The notes: a model not told the origin generated them from the sequence alone. A stretch of DNA of 64,000 nucleotides from Isoetes taiwanensis (GCA_021234155.1 JAJEKV010000064.1:2666001-2730000), one strand, 5' to 3'. Numbered from the stretch's first letter, positions 10,814 through 22,150 are shown. A program made the numbers and translations.

Positions 10814-10934
10814 CATTGTACCTACGATATATATTTTTTTCGATTATGCTTGCCTCTCTTATGTTGTGCTTGGCTCTGGATTGCATGTGGGGTAATAGGA
10901 CTTATGGCTTGCTTTAAAGATCTAGAGCATTATG

Positions 10935-11720
10935 TGTATGTTGAAGGTGTTCCTGGCAAAACCTTCAACCTCAGTGGTTTAGAACCTCCAGGTTGCTTGA
11001 GGCAACCACTCTGAGTGAAAAATTCCCAAGAAGAATGCTCAAACGGCGGTTAAGAACAGCTTTCCCTAAAGAGAAAAAAGTCGGCCTTGCAAGAATGCAT
11101 GCCAAATGCAAACTAAAGGGGTTTTACTTATGATTCTTGATTCTAGAGCTGCTCAGGACCTTGAAGGATGTTGAAAAAAAAGTCAGATAGATTTTAATAA
11201 GAGCAAGCTGGTCAAATAAGCAATCCTGACCAGGTCAATTTTTGGTCAATATCCCTGGCAGAGAGTTAAATTTTCAAACTCGATAAAGATGGCCTCCTTT
11301 TGAGATCTGATGCTTCAAACCCTTTCTAAAATGTCTGCACACAATGTTCCAGACTGCCCTTTGCAGAAAGATGTATATCTTTTTGGAATTTTGATTTTTT
11401 TTTATGACTGCCTGTCACAAAGTATAAACAGCAGATAAATTTGGAATAACTAGCTATTTGGATGCACTTTTTTTGCTTTTCTATGCAGTATCAATGCCTA
11501 CAATGATTATGCCAATGAACTGATGAAGGTTACTTGAGCAGAATATAAATATGGAGTTGCATTTGCAGATCAATGACCCTGTGGGTCAGACTTAAACTTC
11601 AACCAAGCATTATGAATACCATGAACTTATACTAAAGACGCTTATATGCAATACTTCTACTTTTTTCCCTTTTTGAAGTAGGATGCAAAGGCTAAGTAAT
11701 AATATGGGAATGATGTCTGT
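10935..11720 (+). repeat. Diverged copy of the composite-element segment
   Basis: It begins with GTTGAAGGTG and CAAAACCTTCAACCTC, and matches 61019-61900 in the same orientation and 15240-15970 inverted, at lower identity. Its left edge interrupts the 3' UTR of the protease copy, whose other copies continue past this point (for example 38480), so it inserted there. No coding sequence is visible. Confidence 0.65.
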
Positions 11721-12950
11721 CATAAAATCAATATGAGACACTCATAATTTTGTCAACAAGGCTCGAATTTTCATTTAACTCATGATCACACAGGCAAACA
11801 ATAATAATCCCAATCTCTAAGTCTTGGGCACAGGATGAAAAAGGTATACAATCAAGTAAACCGCACAATTTTGTCAATAATTCATGCAAAATATCATGTT
11901 TGGAAGGCAGAATCAAGCTCCAGATGTGTGAACCGATCCCTCTTCAAGGTAATCGATCTATCTTTCACCTCAAAGCCCTCAAAAAACTTCTCAAAACAAT
12001 TTCCCGTTTTGAAAACCTCTGTTCAGTATTGTTCTTGGCAAATCCGTGCCGCATTTTTTGTTTTTTAGTTTATCTGATAGGTTCTTGGTATAATATGGGC
12101 CGATCCGATATCTCTAGGTCATGATTTGGTGGTTGAATCAGGTGTTTCAGCCGGATCTTGGCATAATGATCATTAGGGTTTTAGAAAAACAAGCTCGATA
12201 TACCCCCAGACGTGTAGAAGAAAAGTAGCCAAGGTATAAAAGGCCTGAAATTTTTATCTCTGTTAATAAAGCGTATGCTGTGCCCATGTGGGATTTGGTA
12301 CCTCCACTGCCCCACACGCCCGGGTGTACCACATGGTGGGGGGTGATTGGCAGGGGAATCTAGGCTGGGGGGTAGATAGGAAACATTTTTGCAATATATG
12401 GTTTGGCACGTTTCCCAAGAAGTCATATATGAAGGCCCAAATAAACGAATTTTTGGAATTTCTTTTTGATGCTCTCAATGATGGTGGAATCTTTTTAGCA
12501 AAAAAGGCTTTTTAATTTTTGCTTTGAGAAGGGGTATGAGAATGGTGATGTGGCATGTAGGCATGATGAGTTGGCAATGTGAGGATGACATGGCAAGTAG
12601 GGGTAATGAGATGTCAAACAACTTGGCTAAGAATATTTTTTCTAGTCAAAACATGAGATGATGTGGAGATGATGTGTATGACATGTGAATGATGATGTGG
12701 AGGTGTAGGTGATGATGTGGCAAGATAATATGTCACCCTTATGAACTTATACACTTTAAATTGAAGAATTTTTGCAAAGGATGGAACTTCAATGGGTGAC
12801 ACGTGTATGATATGACATGGCAATGGAGATGACATGTATGGTGACTTGGCCCCCTTTTGGATGGTGTCATAGGTCAATTTAAGTATCAATGTATATAATT
12901 TGCATTTTCTAGGCAAATTTTGACTCTTGATTTCTTCCCTTAGGAATCTT
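11721..12950. other. Gene-free stretch with GATG-rich low complexity
   Basis: No gene recognised. From about 12540 to 12740 the plus strand is a loose repeat of GATGATGTGG and GACATG words. A GTACCACATGG word lies near 12327. Short frames here have no domain. Confidence 0.5.
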
Positions 12951-14934
12951 ACAATCCCTCTCTTCATTTGACTTTTAGAGAGAGGAATTTGACCTTTGAC
13001 CACATGTATGACCAAGTCAAGTGGATATTGTGCTTTAACGAAATGATAATGATATGGTGAGTGTGTGAGATATGAATAACATGTGAAGGAGAAGGTTTGA
13101 CTAGAAAAAATCTTCTAGGCCAATTTGCCTTAGGAAATGAGATGTAGGGATAGAATTTGAGGTCTCATGGGCAATTTTTTATAATAAGGGATATGGGAGG
13201 CTTAAGATGGAAATCAAGGAATGTAGCTATGCCAAGAACTCAAATAGTAGCATCACATGCCAAGAACTCTTCAAGGGGTCTTCAAATATTCAATATTTGC
13301 TTGAATCTCCTTCCATGGCATGCTTGTGTGATTTTTGTCAAATGTCCTCACTTTGGTCTTCAAGTCTTCTTCTCAAAATGTGCAAAGATGCATTGTCTTT
13401 GTATATCTGTGTTCAAATTGAAGTGTGAGCATGAGAATATGAGAATGTGTCTTGCTCTTCCATGCCATAGCATGGCGACATTATGCCAAACTAAAAAGAA
13501 CACGGTGATCCCCGACCTCTTGTTTCTTGCTTGATAATCGAGAATAGGATTCGACCAACCGCCTAATGTGGAGATATGCTTGGCAGCTCAATGGACCTGC
13601 AATGGATTGAGAGACAGATGGTGGTGGTAGATTTCAGTATGATATGAATATGAACATGGAAGTGATTTGCAGATGAACCTGCATGACAAGTGTGATCAGT
13701 GGTAAAGAATATGAGCTGCTGGATGGGAATGTGACAATGATTTAATGGATACAGTGGAAAAGAGTGAAGATTTGAAGTGTTTTATGTGGACTAAGGGCAA
13801 CTCTTGTGCAGATGAGTATGGAATGAATGTCTCAGGGTGCACCGGCTGCGAGGCCACAATGGCCAAGCTGGACAACCTGGCTATGCGGGAGGAAGAGGAG
13901 GTGATGGAGGTAGGGGCGGATAGACATCACAAGGCTCCACTTAAAACCACTATAATAGTGGTCTTTGATACATATCCGTGAGAATAAAAAACCACCTACT
14001 ATAGTGGTCCTTACGACTAATATGACTAATATGTTGTTTTTGCATGACAGTTTCATATTCTAATATGGTTTGTTAAGTATGATAAAGGTCTATATCAAGG
14101 TTTATACTAGTGGTTTCATCTTATGGTGGTTATCTATTACAACATTAAAAGTAGAGAGTTTCATCTAATGGTTTCTTTTAATAAACAAATGGATTTAAGA
14201 TGGAATACTATGATATTTGTATGTGCTAAATTCACATGCTTTCTTTGATCACTTGTAAGACAACACATGTGGCTAATGTAATTTTGCATTTTGATTATTA
14301 GTGGCGTTTAACACTGCTTTGGTAGCTAACATGTGCATGTTTTGATGTCGCATACAATGTTTGTGATTTTACAAAGAACACAGATGATAACATGTAGACC
14401 TTTTTATATTAAGAATAATGAGAATGCCTAATTAACAAGGTTAAATGAACTATGGTGATTTTTAACATGGCTTTGGTGCTTATTTTATACAATCTAACTA
14501 CATAAAATAGTCGATGGGGTTTTGCATGAATGATAAGTTCACATGGTTATATGATTTAGATTCATTGGAGTTAAAGTTGGACTAACTTGGTCCAATGCCT
14601 TAGCGCCAAATCCATATTCAAATGGGGAAAGTCCCTGTAACCATGGAGATTCACCCAGCAGTGCACAGAGCGGCCGGATCTGGCCTAAGCGGCCGAATCC
14701 TTGTAAAATAAATTAAGAAGAAGTTTTCAATTGAGATACACACAGGAATAAGCTGTTCAAGGGGAACAGGCTCGTGCTGTCGAACTCATATATTGAATTC
14801 ATTTCATTGTCTACAATATGATATCATAGTATTTCAATTCATATTTTGAGAAGACAATGGTTGCATAGTTATAGTGAATTTATAACTTGTGCATTGTGAA
14901 TCTTATATACCTAGTTGACATTATTATCTATTCA

Positions 14935-15232
14935 AACTTCTTTCAGATTATGACCCAAGAGCTTTTATTTGTGTTGCTAGAAAGGGCAAAAAGATCCTGA
15001 CCAAGGTCCTATTAGATGGGGGATCACCTCTTAATATGATGCCTCATCACATTATGAGAATGTCTGGCCTTGAGATAGACAAGAAAGCTCCAATGGTCTT
15101 AAAATCCTTCTCAAATACCAAAATCAGTCCAAGTATTTTGAAAATTCGATCCTTGGTGATATATTTGTGAATGTTTTCAGTTGACTTTGTGTTTGGCATC
15201 ATGAATGCACAACACTTGATCCTTGCATTCTA
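14935..15232 (+). pseudogene. Ty3/gypsy-type retropepsin fragment
   Basis: The plus-strand frame reads YDPRAFICVARKGKKILTK, then VLLDGGSPLNMMP and HHIMRMSGLEID. The VLxDGGSxxNxMP core is the catalytic loop of plant gypsy proteases, where DGGS or DTGA holds the active Asp. The frame is broken by a stop near 15168. An inverted copy is at 61740-62045. It is followed by a run of A and non-coding sequence rather than reverse transcriptase. Confidence 0.7.
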
Positions 15233-16313
15233 GCACAAAAAAAAAAGAGATAGCTAAATGTAAGCATATATAGCAAGTGCCTGCATACTCCTTTGATAGA
15301 AATTCGAACTTGCACAACCAGATCATTAATCTGCTCTTATCAGTCCATATTTACACCTTGCTTGAGTAATTTGCATCCTCTCACCTGCATAAGCATTGAT
15401 AGCATTGAAATTACTCCAAAGAACAAAAAAGTACATTCAAGCATCGAGAGATTCAAGATTTGCCTGCTGTTCATAGTTTGTGACAATCTGTTGAACTTGA
15501 AATCAAATTTCCAGAAAATTTGCACATGCAAAAAGTATGCTTGACCATTGTGTGCAGATATACTAGAGAGGGATTCAAGCATCAAATCCTAAAAAGGAGC
15601 TGCCTTTATCCAGTTAGAAAATTTCACTCTCTGCCAGGGATATTGACCAAATTGTGATCTGGTCAAGAATGCATTTTTGAGGGATTTGCTCTAATCAGAG
15701 TCTATCTGACTTTATGCCCAATATCCTTCAAGAACTTGAGTAGCCTTAGCACCAGAAAACATGAACAAGCTCTCTCTGGATTGCATTTGGCATCTATTCT
15801 TGCAAGGCAGACTTTTTTCTCTTTCAGGAATGTGGTTCACAATTATTGTTTGAGCATTCTACTTGGAAGTTTTCACATAGAGTGGTTGCCTTAAGCAACC
15901 TGGAGGTTCTAAACCACTGAGGTTGAAGGTTTTGCCAGGATCACCTTCAACAAACGTCCTTCTCCTCTGTTTATTTAGCTAGCTCCCTTCTCCCTTTCCT
16001 CCCAAGACCTTTTTCCAAAAGGTGCCTTGGCATGTAAGGCTTGCTCCTTATATGGTTATTTTACCCTTTTATTGGCTCTTATGGCTGTGCCTTAGAAGGC
16101 CTCACCAAGCAACTACAACGAATTCACAAGTTCAAGACAGAATCGGAATAGCCCATCAGGGTAAAAGATAACTGTCCTCAATTGTGCTACACAATGCCAG
16201 AAATCATACAAGAAATTTGTCTCTAAATTCCCTGAACTTAGGCAAACTGCAAAGGGCAAAGCAAACGGATTGGACTCACCACTCATCACCTTTCCTTTTC
16301 GACCTTTATCCCA

Positions 16314-16622
16314 TCATCTTTTGGCCAAAAGACGACGTACAAAAGTCAACGTATGCCTCTTTTTAGCTTTTGTCAAGCCATTATTAATCAAACTATTGTG
16401 GATTCCCTTTACAAGGTCAGCTTGACCTTCATCCATTTCCGGCAGAGCGTCCGATGATTGCCCTGTTTCCAGAGGCAACCTTGGTTGCAGTTTTAGTTGT
16501 TCTTCCCAAGCCAGCCTTTGGCTCAGCTTTCTGACCAGTTGGTGTGACGAAACAGGCTGACTGTCTCCTTCCACAAGTGCGTCCATAGTTTTATTCTCCT
16601 TTACTCTGCTCGTTTGCTGCAA
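16314..16622 (-). CDS. Short open frame inside the composite element, function unknown
   Basis: The frame contains MDALVEGDSQPVSSHQLVRK and continues LSQRLAWEEQLKLQ, rich in Gln, Glu and Leu, with no domain I recognise; it could be a gag-like remnant. It is open here over 102 codons. In the inverted copy (60380-60620) the same frame is broken at several sites that are CAG or CTG here, while the bases between them are conserved. The likely start is either the first ATG or the one at MDALVEG. Confidence 0.35.
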   Translation of the reverse strand: MQQTSRVKENKTMDALVEGDSQPVSSHQLVRKLSQRLAWEEQLKLQPRLPLETGQSSDALPEMDEGQADLVKGIHNSLINNGLTKAKKRHTLTFVRRLLAKR

Positions 16623-17080
16623 ACTGCTTTCAATCCTCGCTTCTCAGTGAAAGCAACACTTTTACAAATCCAAACCAAAAATCGGGCTAAGTCCATAGAC
16701 TCCAGCTAATAGCAAGGAGAGGGGGTAGAACTCGCAAACCAACCATAGAAACAGAGCTCCTCTGATTCACCCACCAAGCAGAGAACTAGCATGAGAGAAG
16801 ATTATGATAACAGGAACTCTAGTCTCTAGCTTGAGAGATCTAGAAATCAAGATAATCCCCTTGAAAATCCTTCTCCTCCCTTCTCCCTTTCATCCCAAGA
16901 CCTTTCTCAAAAGGTGCCTTGGCATATAGGGCTTGCTCCTTATATGGCTATTTTACCCTTTTTATAACTCTTATGGCTGCGCCTTAGAAGGCCTCACCAA
17001 GCAACTGCTACGCATTCACAAGTTCAAATCAGATCTTACAATCCCTCTCTTCATTTGACTTTTAGAGAGAGGAATTTGAA

Positions 17081-17870
17081 AGTCATATTTAATTAAAGTG
17101 GGACTCATTCCATTCCCACTTTTTTTCGGAACCCTGTTATTTTACACAAAAAGGAGCACCCCAACCCGAAAACTGTCCATAATTCGAATTTTTGTCTGTT
17201 AGTGTGCATCCAAGCTTTCTTCCAGTTTTCTTGGATAGCGAGTCGAGAATAAGAACAATGCAACTCAAACATAGGAATTTCATTACAGATTGAAACCAAA
17301 GTTCTAGTTGAAAAAGATTCTTAGTTGAACATTTTGGCTCTATTTTCTTAGGTGGGTAGACAAGAGATCACAAATTCCAACAAAAATTAAGCAAATTGTT
17401 TACTTAATCACCAAAAAATACTAGTTTTGAGATACATTATATTTATAAATGGGCTCATTACAATATATATTACAGTGAGTGAAGAGACCATAGTGGTCGT
17501 ATGGGCACAATGATTACACCCTCTTCACACATGAACCACCTAGTGCAAAGGGCGCGTGGAGCTCTGTCCAAGTCACGGAGCAACTTACAGACGATAGAAA
17601 TTTGTATGAGGAGTTCCTTCATGGGCCACGTGCTTGTATGTCCAACTGATGTCACCACCCTCTTCTCGGCACCTTTCTTCAATGAACTGGTCTTTTCATT
17701 GCTCCCAAGCATGTACTATCTGGTCGAGATAAGGACTGCAAAAGACAAAATCAAGTTAGTCAAGTGATGCTACAGGCAAAATAAAACACAGTTCTTAGGG
17801 CCATTTTTTGCCTAAAAAAAAATAAAATAAAACACAGTTCTTAGGGCCATTTTTTACAAAATACAGGCCT
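17081..17870. other. Gene-free stretch with a 47-bp tandem duplication
   Basis: Two copies of a unit containing AAAACACAGTTCTTAGGGCC lie at about 17780-17808 and 17827-17855. Short frames occur on both strands at 17470-17767 but show no domain. A TTTAATTAAAGTGGGAC word at 17087 is the reverse complement of a related word at 21285-21307. Confidence 0.5.
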
Positions 17871-17875
17871 GAGAG

Positions 17876-18300
17876 CCTTTCTCGACTCGCGAGTCGAGAA
17901 AGGCAGCTTCGAAAAGGGAAAAAATTGTGGTCGAGAAGGCCTTTTCGACCTCGCGAGTCGAGAAAGGCAACTCAAAAGCGAAAAAATGCAGGTTTTAGGG
18001 GTGGAAGGCCTTTTCGACTCGCGAGTCGAGAAAGGCAAACTCAAAGTTTAAAAACGCAGGTTTGGGAGTCGGAAGGCCTTTCTCGACTCGCGAGTCGAGA
18101 AAGGCAGCTCAAAGAGGTTTCAGGGGTCAGAAGGCCTTTCTCGACTCGCGAGTCGAGAAAGGCAGCTCAAAGCGAAAAACGCAGGTTTTAGGGGTCAGAA
18201 GGCCTTTCTCGACTCGCGAGTCGAGAAAGGCAGCTCAAAACGAAAAACGCAGGTTTGAGGGCCTTTTTCGACTCGCGATTCGAGAAAGGCAGCTCAGAGT
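17876..18300. repeat. Array of seven palindromes, period 58-69 bp
   Basis: Each unit carries the palindrome CTCGACTCGCGAGTCGAG or a close variant, extended in most units to CTTTCTCGAC...GTCGAGAAAG. The TCGCGA centres are at 17887, 17951, 18019, 18088, 18146, 18214 and 18273 (the last one TCGCGATT). Between palindromes lie similar linkers with GGCAGCTC and CGCAGGTTT. Because units are palindromic, both strands show repetitive open frames; these are by-products and not genes. Confidence 0.9.
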
Positions 18301-19459
18301 AAAAAAAGGCAATTTCAAGGGCCAGAGATTATTTTTGCGGAGCATCATTTTATCTATCTATCCATCTAATTTTCCACCATAGTTTATTATTCTATCACAC
18401 CATAGTTTATTGTTTTTCTCACAGCACATTAATATTTAGCACACATTAGTATTTAACAATTATTTTTATACTAGCACACATTAGGATTAGCACACATTAG
18501 GATTAGCATGGCTGTATCTTATGTGTAACTAGCAGAAACTGCAAGAAATTGGCAGGAAAAAAAAATTAATAGTTGGTGATGTAGTGTAAACCGGACACTA
18601 TTTTTGGAGCACAAGCTATGGACCAAATGGCATAGGTAAGCACGAGGGTTGAAAGCAAAATAAGTTAGGACACATAGGCCTTTGAGACAAGGTAAGCACA
18701 TTTTAATATCAAATTAACCTGCAGTTATGCACAGGTCAAATGTGAGAGTCAAATGGCTATAGCTTAGGTAAGACTTTTAGGAATTGCAGGAATTTGCAAT
18801 GCATTAACAGACCTTGGGATGACAACATACTAATGGAGGTATGCGTAGAGCTAACTGGAGCATACTTTGTGGTATAAGATTTGGAACACAGGAGCATTTT
18901 TAGGCGTGTAATGGGAAAATAAAACATCCTAAGACACTTGGGCCATTAGGAGAAGATAAGTACATTATATCACCTTTAGGACCAGCATTAATAGTAGATG
19001 GAGAAGTTAGCATGGGATGTAGTGCTTATAAGGTCTCGAAGCTGGAGCATGGTCAAAGGACAAAGGCTTTTGCAAAATAATACCATAGGGGTACATTTGA
19101 CATTGGGGTGGCGATGTACCAATGGATACTCAAGGAGATTACACTGGACCCTTCTTCGAGGGGTAAGCAATGGAGCACAATGGCGTATTTCGGCAAGTAT
19201 GGTAATGGTAACACAAGGTACGTCACTTTGACGATACTGGCTTGTTTGGGCACTACCGGATATGTAAAATGCACATCAAAAATAGTAGGGGGTGAGGTCA
19301 CGGACCTAGGGCTTCATAGGTCTTAAAAGCTGTTGGGGGTGAATGGTTTAGTATGGCAATGGTCTCATACCATTAAGGCGAAATGGGCTTTTTTTCCCGC
19401 CCATGGCTTAATTTTTCCCGCCCGTGCTTAACATTTAAAATTTGGTACAGAATTTTGGG
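18301..19459. other. Gene-free stretch
   Basis: No domain-bearing frame is seen. AGCACACATTAG words recur at 18440-18510. Two TTTTCCCGCCC words near 19388 and 19408 look like E2F-type sites but have no gene context. Confidence 0.4.
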
Positions 19460-20490
19460 TCAGATTTTTGGTACGCACCTTTGAGTCCAAGCATGGGCGC
19501 CATAGCGTTTCTTGAAGAACGATCGTGTGCTTCTTTCAAAATAGTAAGCTTTCTTGGTGGCCACATCTCGCATCCTCTGAAGCTCCAGAATTAGTCTTGA
19601 AGGATCTAGGCAATGCGAGAGATTCAACGCAGTTTGAGAAAGCGGTGGATTTAATGCATAGTTTTCTTCCATTCAAACAGGGCAAATCAGACTGAATGCA
19701 TCAGAAGCAGAATTGAGACTTACACATTCTCTTAAACTTGTTCTTGAGATCAAACTTGTCGTTTGCGCCGCTAACATCGAAGAGGTAATCCGGATATGAC
19801 TTATGCTCCCTTTGCTCTGCTTTCAAACCGCTTCCGAAGTAAACTTTTGAGCTTTACTATGGCGCCTCCAAGTTGTTAAATAGTTCTGGTTTTATGAGGC
19901 AAAAGTGGGCGAGTTAGGGCCTACAAAATGGGGCGGCTCTGCTCATGCCGCTTGTGGTGCTGGAGTGGACTGAAAAGCCCACAGATAAAACATGAAGACC
20001 GATTTACGGCAGCAGAGCTTTTGTGTCGGGTTCTTTTTCTTGCTATGAAAGGAAAAATGAAAACCACTCGGGAGATCTGGTGTTGTCCGCCATAGCCAGA
20101 GCTTTGTTCCCTGTTGACTCCGCGTGAAGAAGGTGATTTGAGGTGCGTTCTTGCTGTTTGCAGTTAACCTAGTTGCTTGATTTACCAACTTATTACCTTG
20201 TTGGATGCTCTCAGCTATAGCTATGCCGCCTTCAACTCTCAACCCGAAAGCCGGAATGGTGGAACCATCTCTGCGATCAAGAAATTAAGAGGCAGAAATG
20301 TAAAAAATATATCGAAAATTTTCCTTTCCAAAAAGGTAATCATTTACAAAAGAATTCCTCTCAAAATCTTATGCTGGACTGGAATCTCTGCTCATTGCAG
20401 ATTTGTTTACTTACCAAGATGGGACCGGCGGAGCCATGGATGCAGCTGCAGCTACTCTGGCAAGTCGAGCTTCTTCTAAAGCAGCCGAGA
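19460..20490 (-). CDS. Possible multi-exon gene or remnant, unidentified
   Basis: Four protein-like stretches lie in order on the minus strand: SISAALEEARLARVAAAA (about 20490-20402, followed by a GTAAGT donor), DGSTIPAFGLRVEGGIAIAE (about 20275-20195, after TTGATCGCAG and before GTAATAAG), YFGSGLKAEQREHKSYPDY then LFDVSGANDKFDLKNKFKRM (about 19850-19735, before GTAAGT), and ENYALNPPLSQTALNLSHCL then LILELQRMRDVATKKAYYFE and RSFFKKRYGAHAW (about 19665-19470). Composition and splice-like borders suggest real exons. The phase between the first two gives a stop, so either an exon is missing or it is decayed. I do not recognise the family. Confidence 0.35.
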
Positions 20491-20744
20491 TCGATCTGCA
20501 AGAAAATCGGCCAACCCATCTCGTTTAAAATCATGTCGCTTTTCCATTTTTCTGCCTTGTTCTACCTTGTGTTCTGCCTTGTGTTCCACCACATCCGCTT
20601 CTACCTTGTGTTCTGCCCTGGCGGTATTATCAGAGGATAGGCGGTCCATGTAAATGATACGCCCCTCAAATGCCCCTGGAACATTTAAAAACGTATTGTT
20701 TTAAGAATCCACGCCCATTCTCGCCTGAGGGGTGAAAAACTTTC

Positions 20745-20842
20745 TCTTTGTTTAATTATTTATTGTTTAATTAATTAATCAATTAATTATATTATTAAGT
20801 GATTTAATTATATTATTTAATTAATTATATTTATTAATTGTC
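20745..20842. repeat. AT-rich block
   Basis: Almost pure A/T with repeated TTAATTAAT and ATTATATTATT words. It borders the polypyrimidine tract that follows. Confidence 0.8.
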
Positions 20843-20864
20843 GAATGGTTGTTTAGCCATAAAC

Positions 20865-21135
20865 CCCTCCTCCCTCCCTTCTTTTGTCATGTTCCCCCTT
20901 TTGCCCCTCCCCATATCCCGACCCTTTGCCCCTTTTGCCTCTTTGCTCTCCCCTTTGCCCCTCCTCCTCTTCCCCATGTCTTGCCCCTCCCTCCCCTCCC
21001 TCCCTCCCTCCCCTCCCTTTGCCCTTACCCCTCCCCCCTTCCCCCCTCCCTCCCAATTTGCTCGACCCCTCCCTTTGCCCTTTTGACTTCCTCGTGCTCC
21101 TTTGCCTATCCTGTCTCCCCTTCCTTCCTACTCTT
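20865..21135. repeat. Polypyrimidine tract (C/T on plus strand)
   Basis: About 270 bases consist mainly of C and T with CCCTCC and CCTTTGCCC words and few purines. The long open frames on both strands are composition artefacts. Such a tract could adopt triplex structures. Confidence 0.85.
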
Positions 21136-21306
21136 CTTTCTCCACCACCACCCTTCATTTTCTCGGATTGTCATATGGAAATGTTATTCTTATTTTATCA
21201 AAGAAAAATCTATTAATGATTCAATGGCAACTTACTTTTTTTTTGCATGAGTCCCATTTTCAGTCCGAGTCCCAAAATTCGAGATTTGTCCCATTTTAAT
21301 TAAATA

Positions 21307-22150
21307 CGACTTTTGACCTTTGACCATGTGTATGACCAAGTCAAGTGGATATTGTGCTTTAATGAAATGGTAATGATATGGTGAGTGTGTGAGATATGAA
21401 TGACATGTGAAGGAGAAGTTTTGACTAGAAAAAATCTTCTAGGCCAATTTGCCTTAGGAAATGAGATGTAGGGATAGAATTTGAGGTCTCATGGGCAATT
21501 TTTTATAATAAGGGATATGGGAGGCTTAAGATGGAAATCAAGGAATGTAGCTATGCCAATAACTCTTCAAGGGGTCTTCAAATCGTCAATATTTGCTTGA
21601 ATCTCCTTCCATGGCATGCTTGTGTGATTTTTGTCAAATGTCCTCACTTTGGTCTTCAAGTCTTCTTCTCAAAATGTGCAAAGATGCATTGTCTTTGTAT
21701 GTCTGTGTTCAAATCAAAGTGTGAGCATGAGAATATGAGAATGTGTCTTGCTCTTCCATGCTGCCATAGCATGGCAGCATTATGCCAAACTAAAAGAACA
21801 GGCTGGTCCCCCAGCTTCTTGTTTCTTGCTTGATAATCAGAATAGGATTCCAGCCAACTGCCAATGTGGAGATATGCTTGGCAGCTCAATGGACCTGCAA
21901 TGGATTGAGAGACAGATGGCGGTGGTAGATTTCAGTATGATATGAATATGAACATGAAAGTGATTTGCAGATGAACCTGCATGACAAATGGGATCAGTGG
22001 TAAAGAATATGAACTGCTGGACGGGAATGTGACAGCAGTTTAATGGATCTGGTGGAAAAGAGTGAAGATTTGAAGTGTTTTATGTGGACTAAGTGCAACT
22101 CTTGTGCAGATGAGTATGGAATGAATGTCTCAGGGTGCACCTGCATATGA
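21307..22150 (+). repeat. Third copy of the 0.84-kb end of the composite element
   Basis: It matches 12990-13840 in the same orientation and 63150-64000 inverted. Of the three, this copy has the most CAG and CTG words at positions where the copies differ. Shared sequence stops at GTCTCAGGGTGCACC, after which the copies differ, so the block has defined ends. It is not a convincing LTR, because no primer site follows either direct copy. Confidence 0.75.

Larger units (their letters stand above)
12951..17080. mobile_element. Composite retroelement, copy 1
   Basis: This 4.1-kb unit occurs again, inverted, at 59965-64000. A 45-bp sequence starting CTTACAATCCCTCTC flanks it as a direct repeat (12950-12994 and 17036-17080). 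Inside are a 13.0-13.84 kb part shared with 21307-22150, a gypsy-type protease fragment at 14935-15232 on the plus strand, and a short ORF on the minus strand at 16314-16622. The two coding remnants point in opposite directions, so it is a composite. No integrase or reverse transcriptase is seen. Confidence 0.65.

Noticed and set aside
17876-18300. Palindrome array as a CRISPR-like array or coding repeat
   Set aside because: The linkers are similar to one another, not unique spacers, and the genome is a plant; the open frames on both strands follow from palindromic units.
19385-19420. Paired TTTTCCCGCCC words as E2F promoter sites
   Set aside because: They lie at the 3' side of the only gene-like region nearby, and no start site follows on the plus strand.
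20838-21299. Pro/Leu/Ser-rich open frames and the Gly/Arg/Glu-rich frame on the other strand
   Set aside because: They arise from the polypyrimidine composition and have no domain.
12990-22150. 12990-13840 and 21307-22150 as the two LTRs of one 9-kb element
   Set aside because: No primer-binding site or polypurine tract adjoins them, no TG...CA ends are evident, the region between contains unrelated sequence, and the same block lies at the end of the inverted 4-kb unit.
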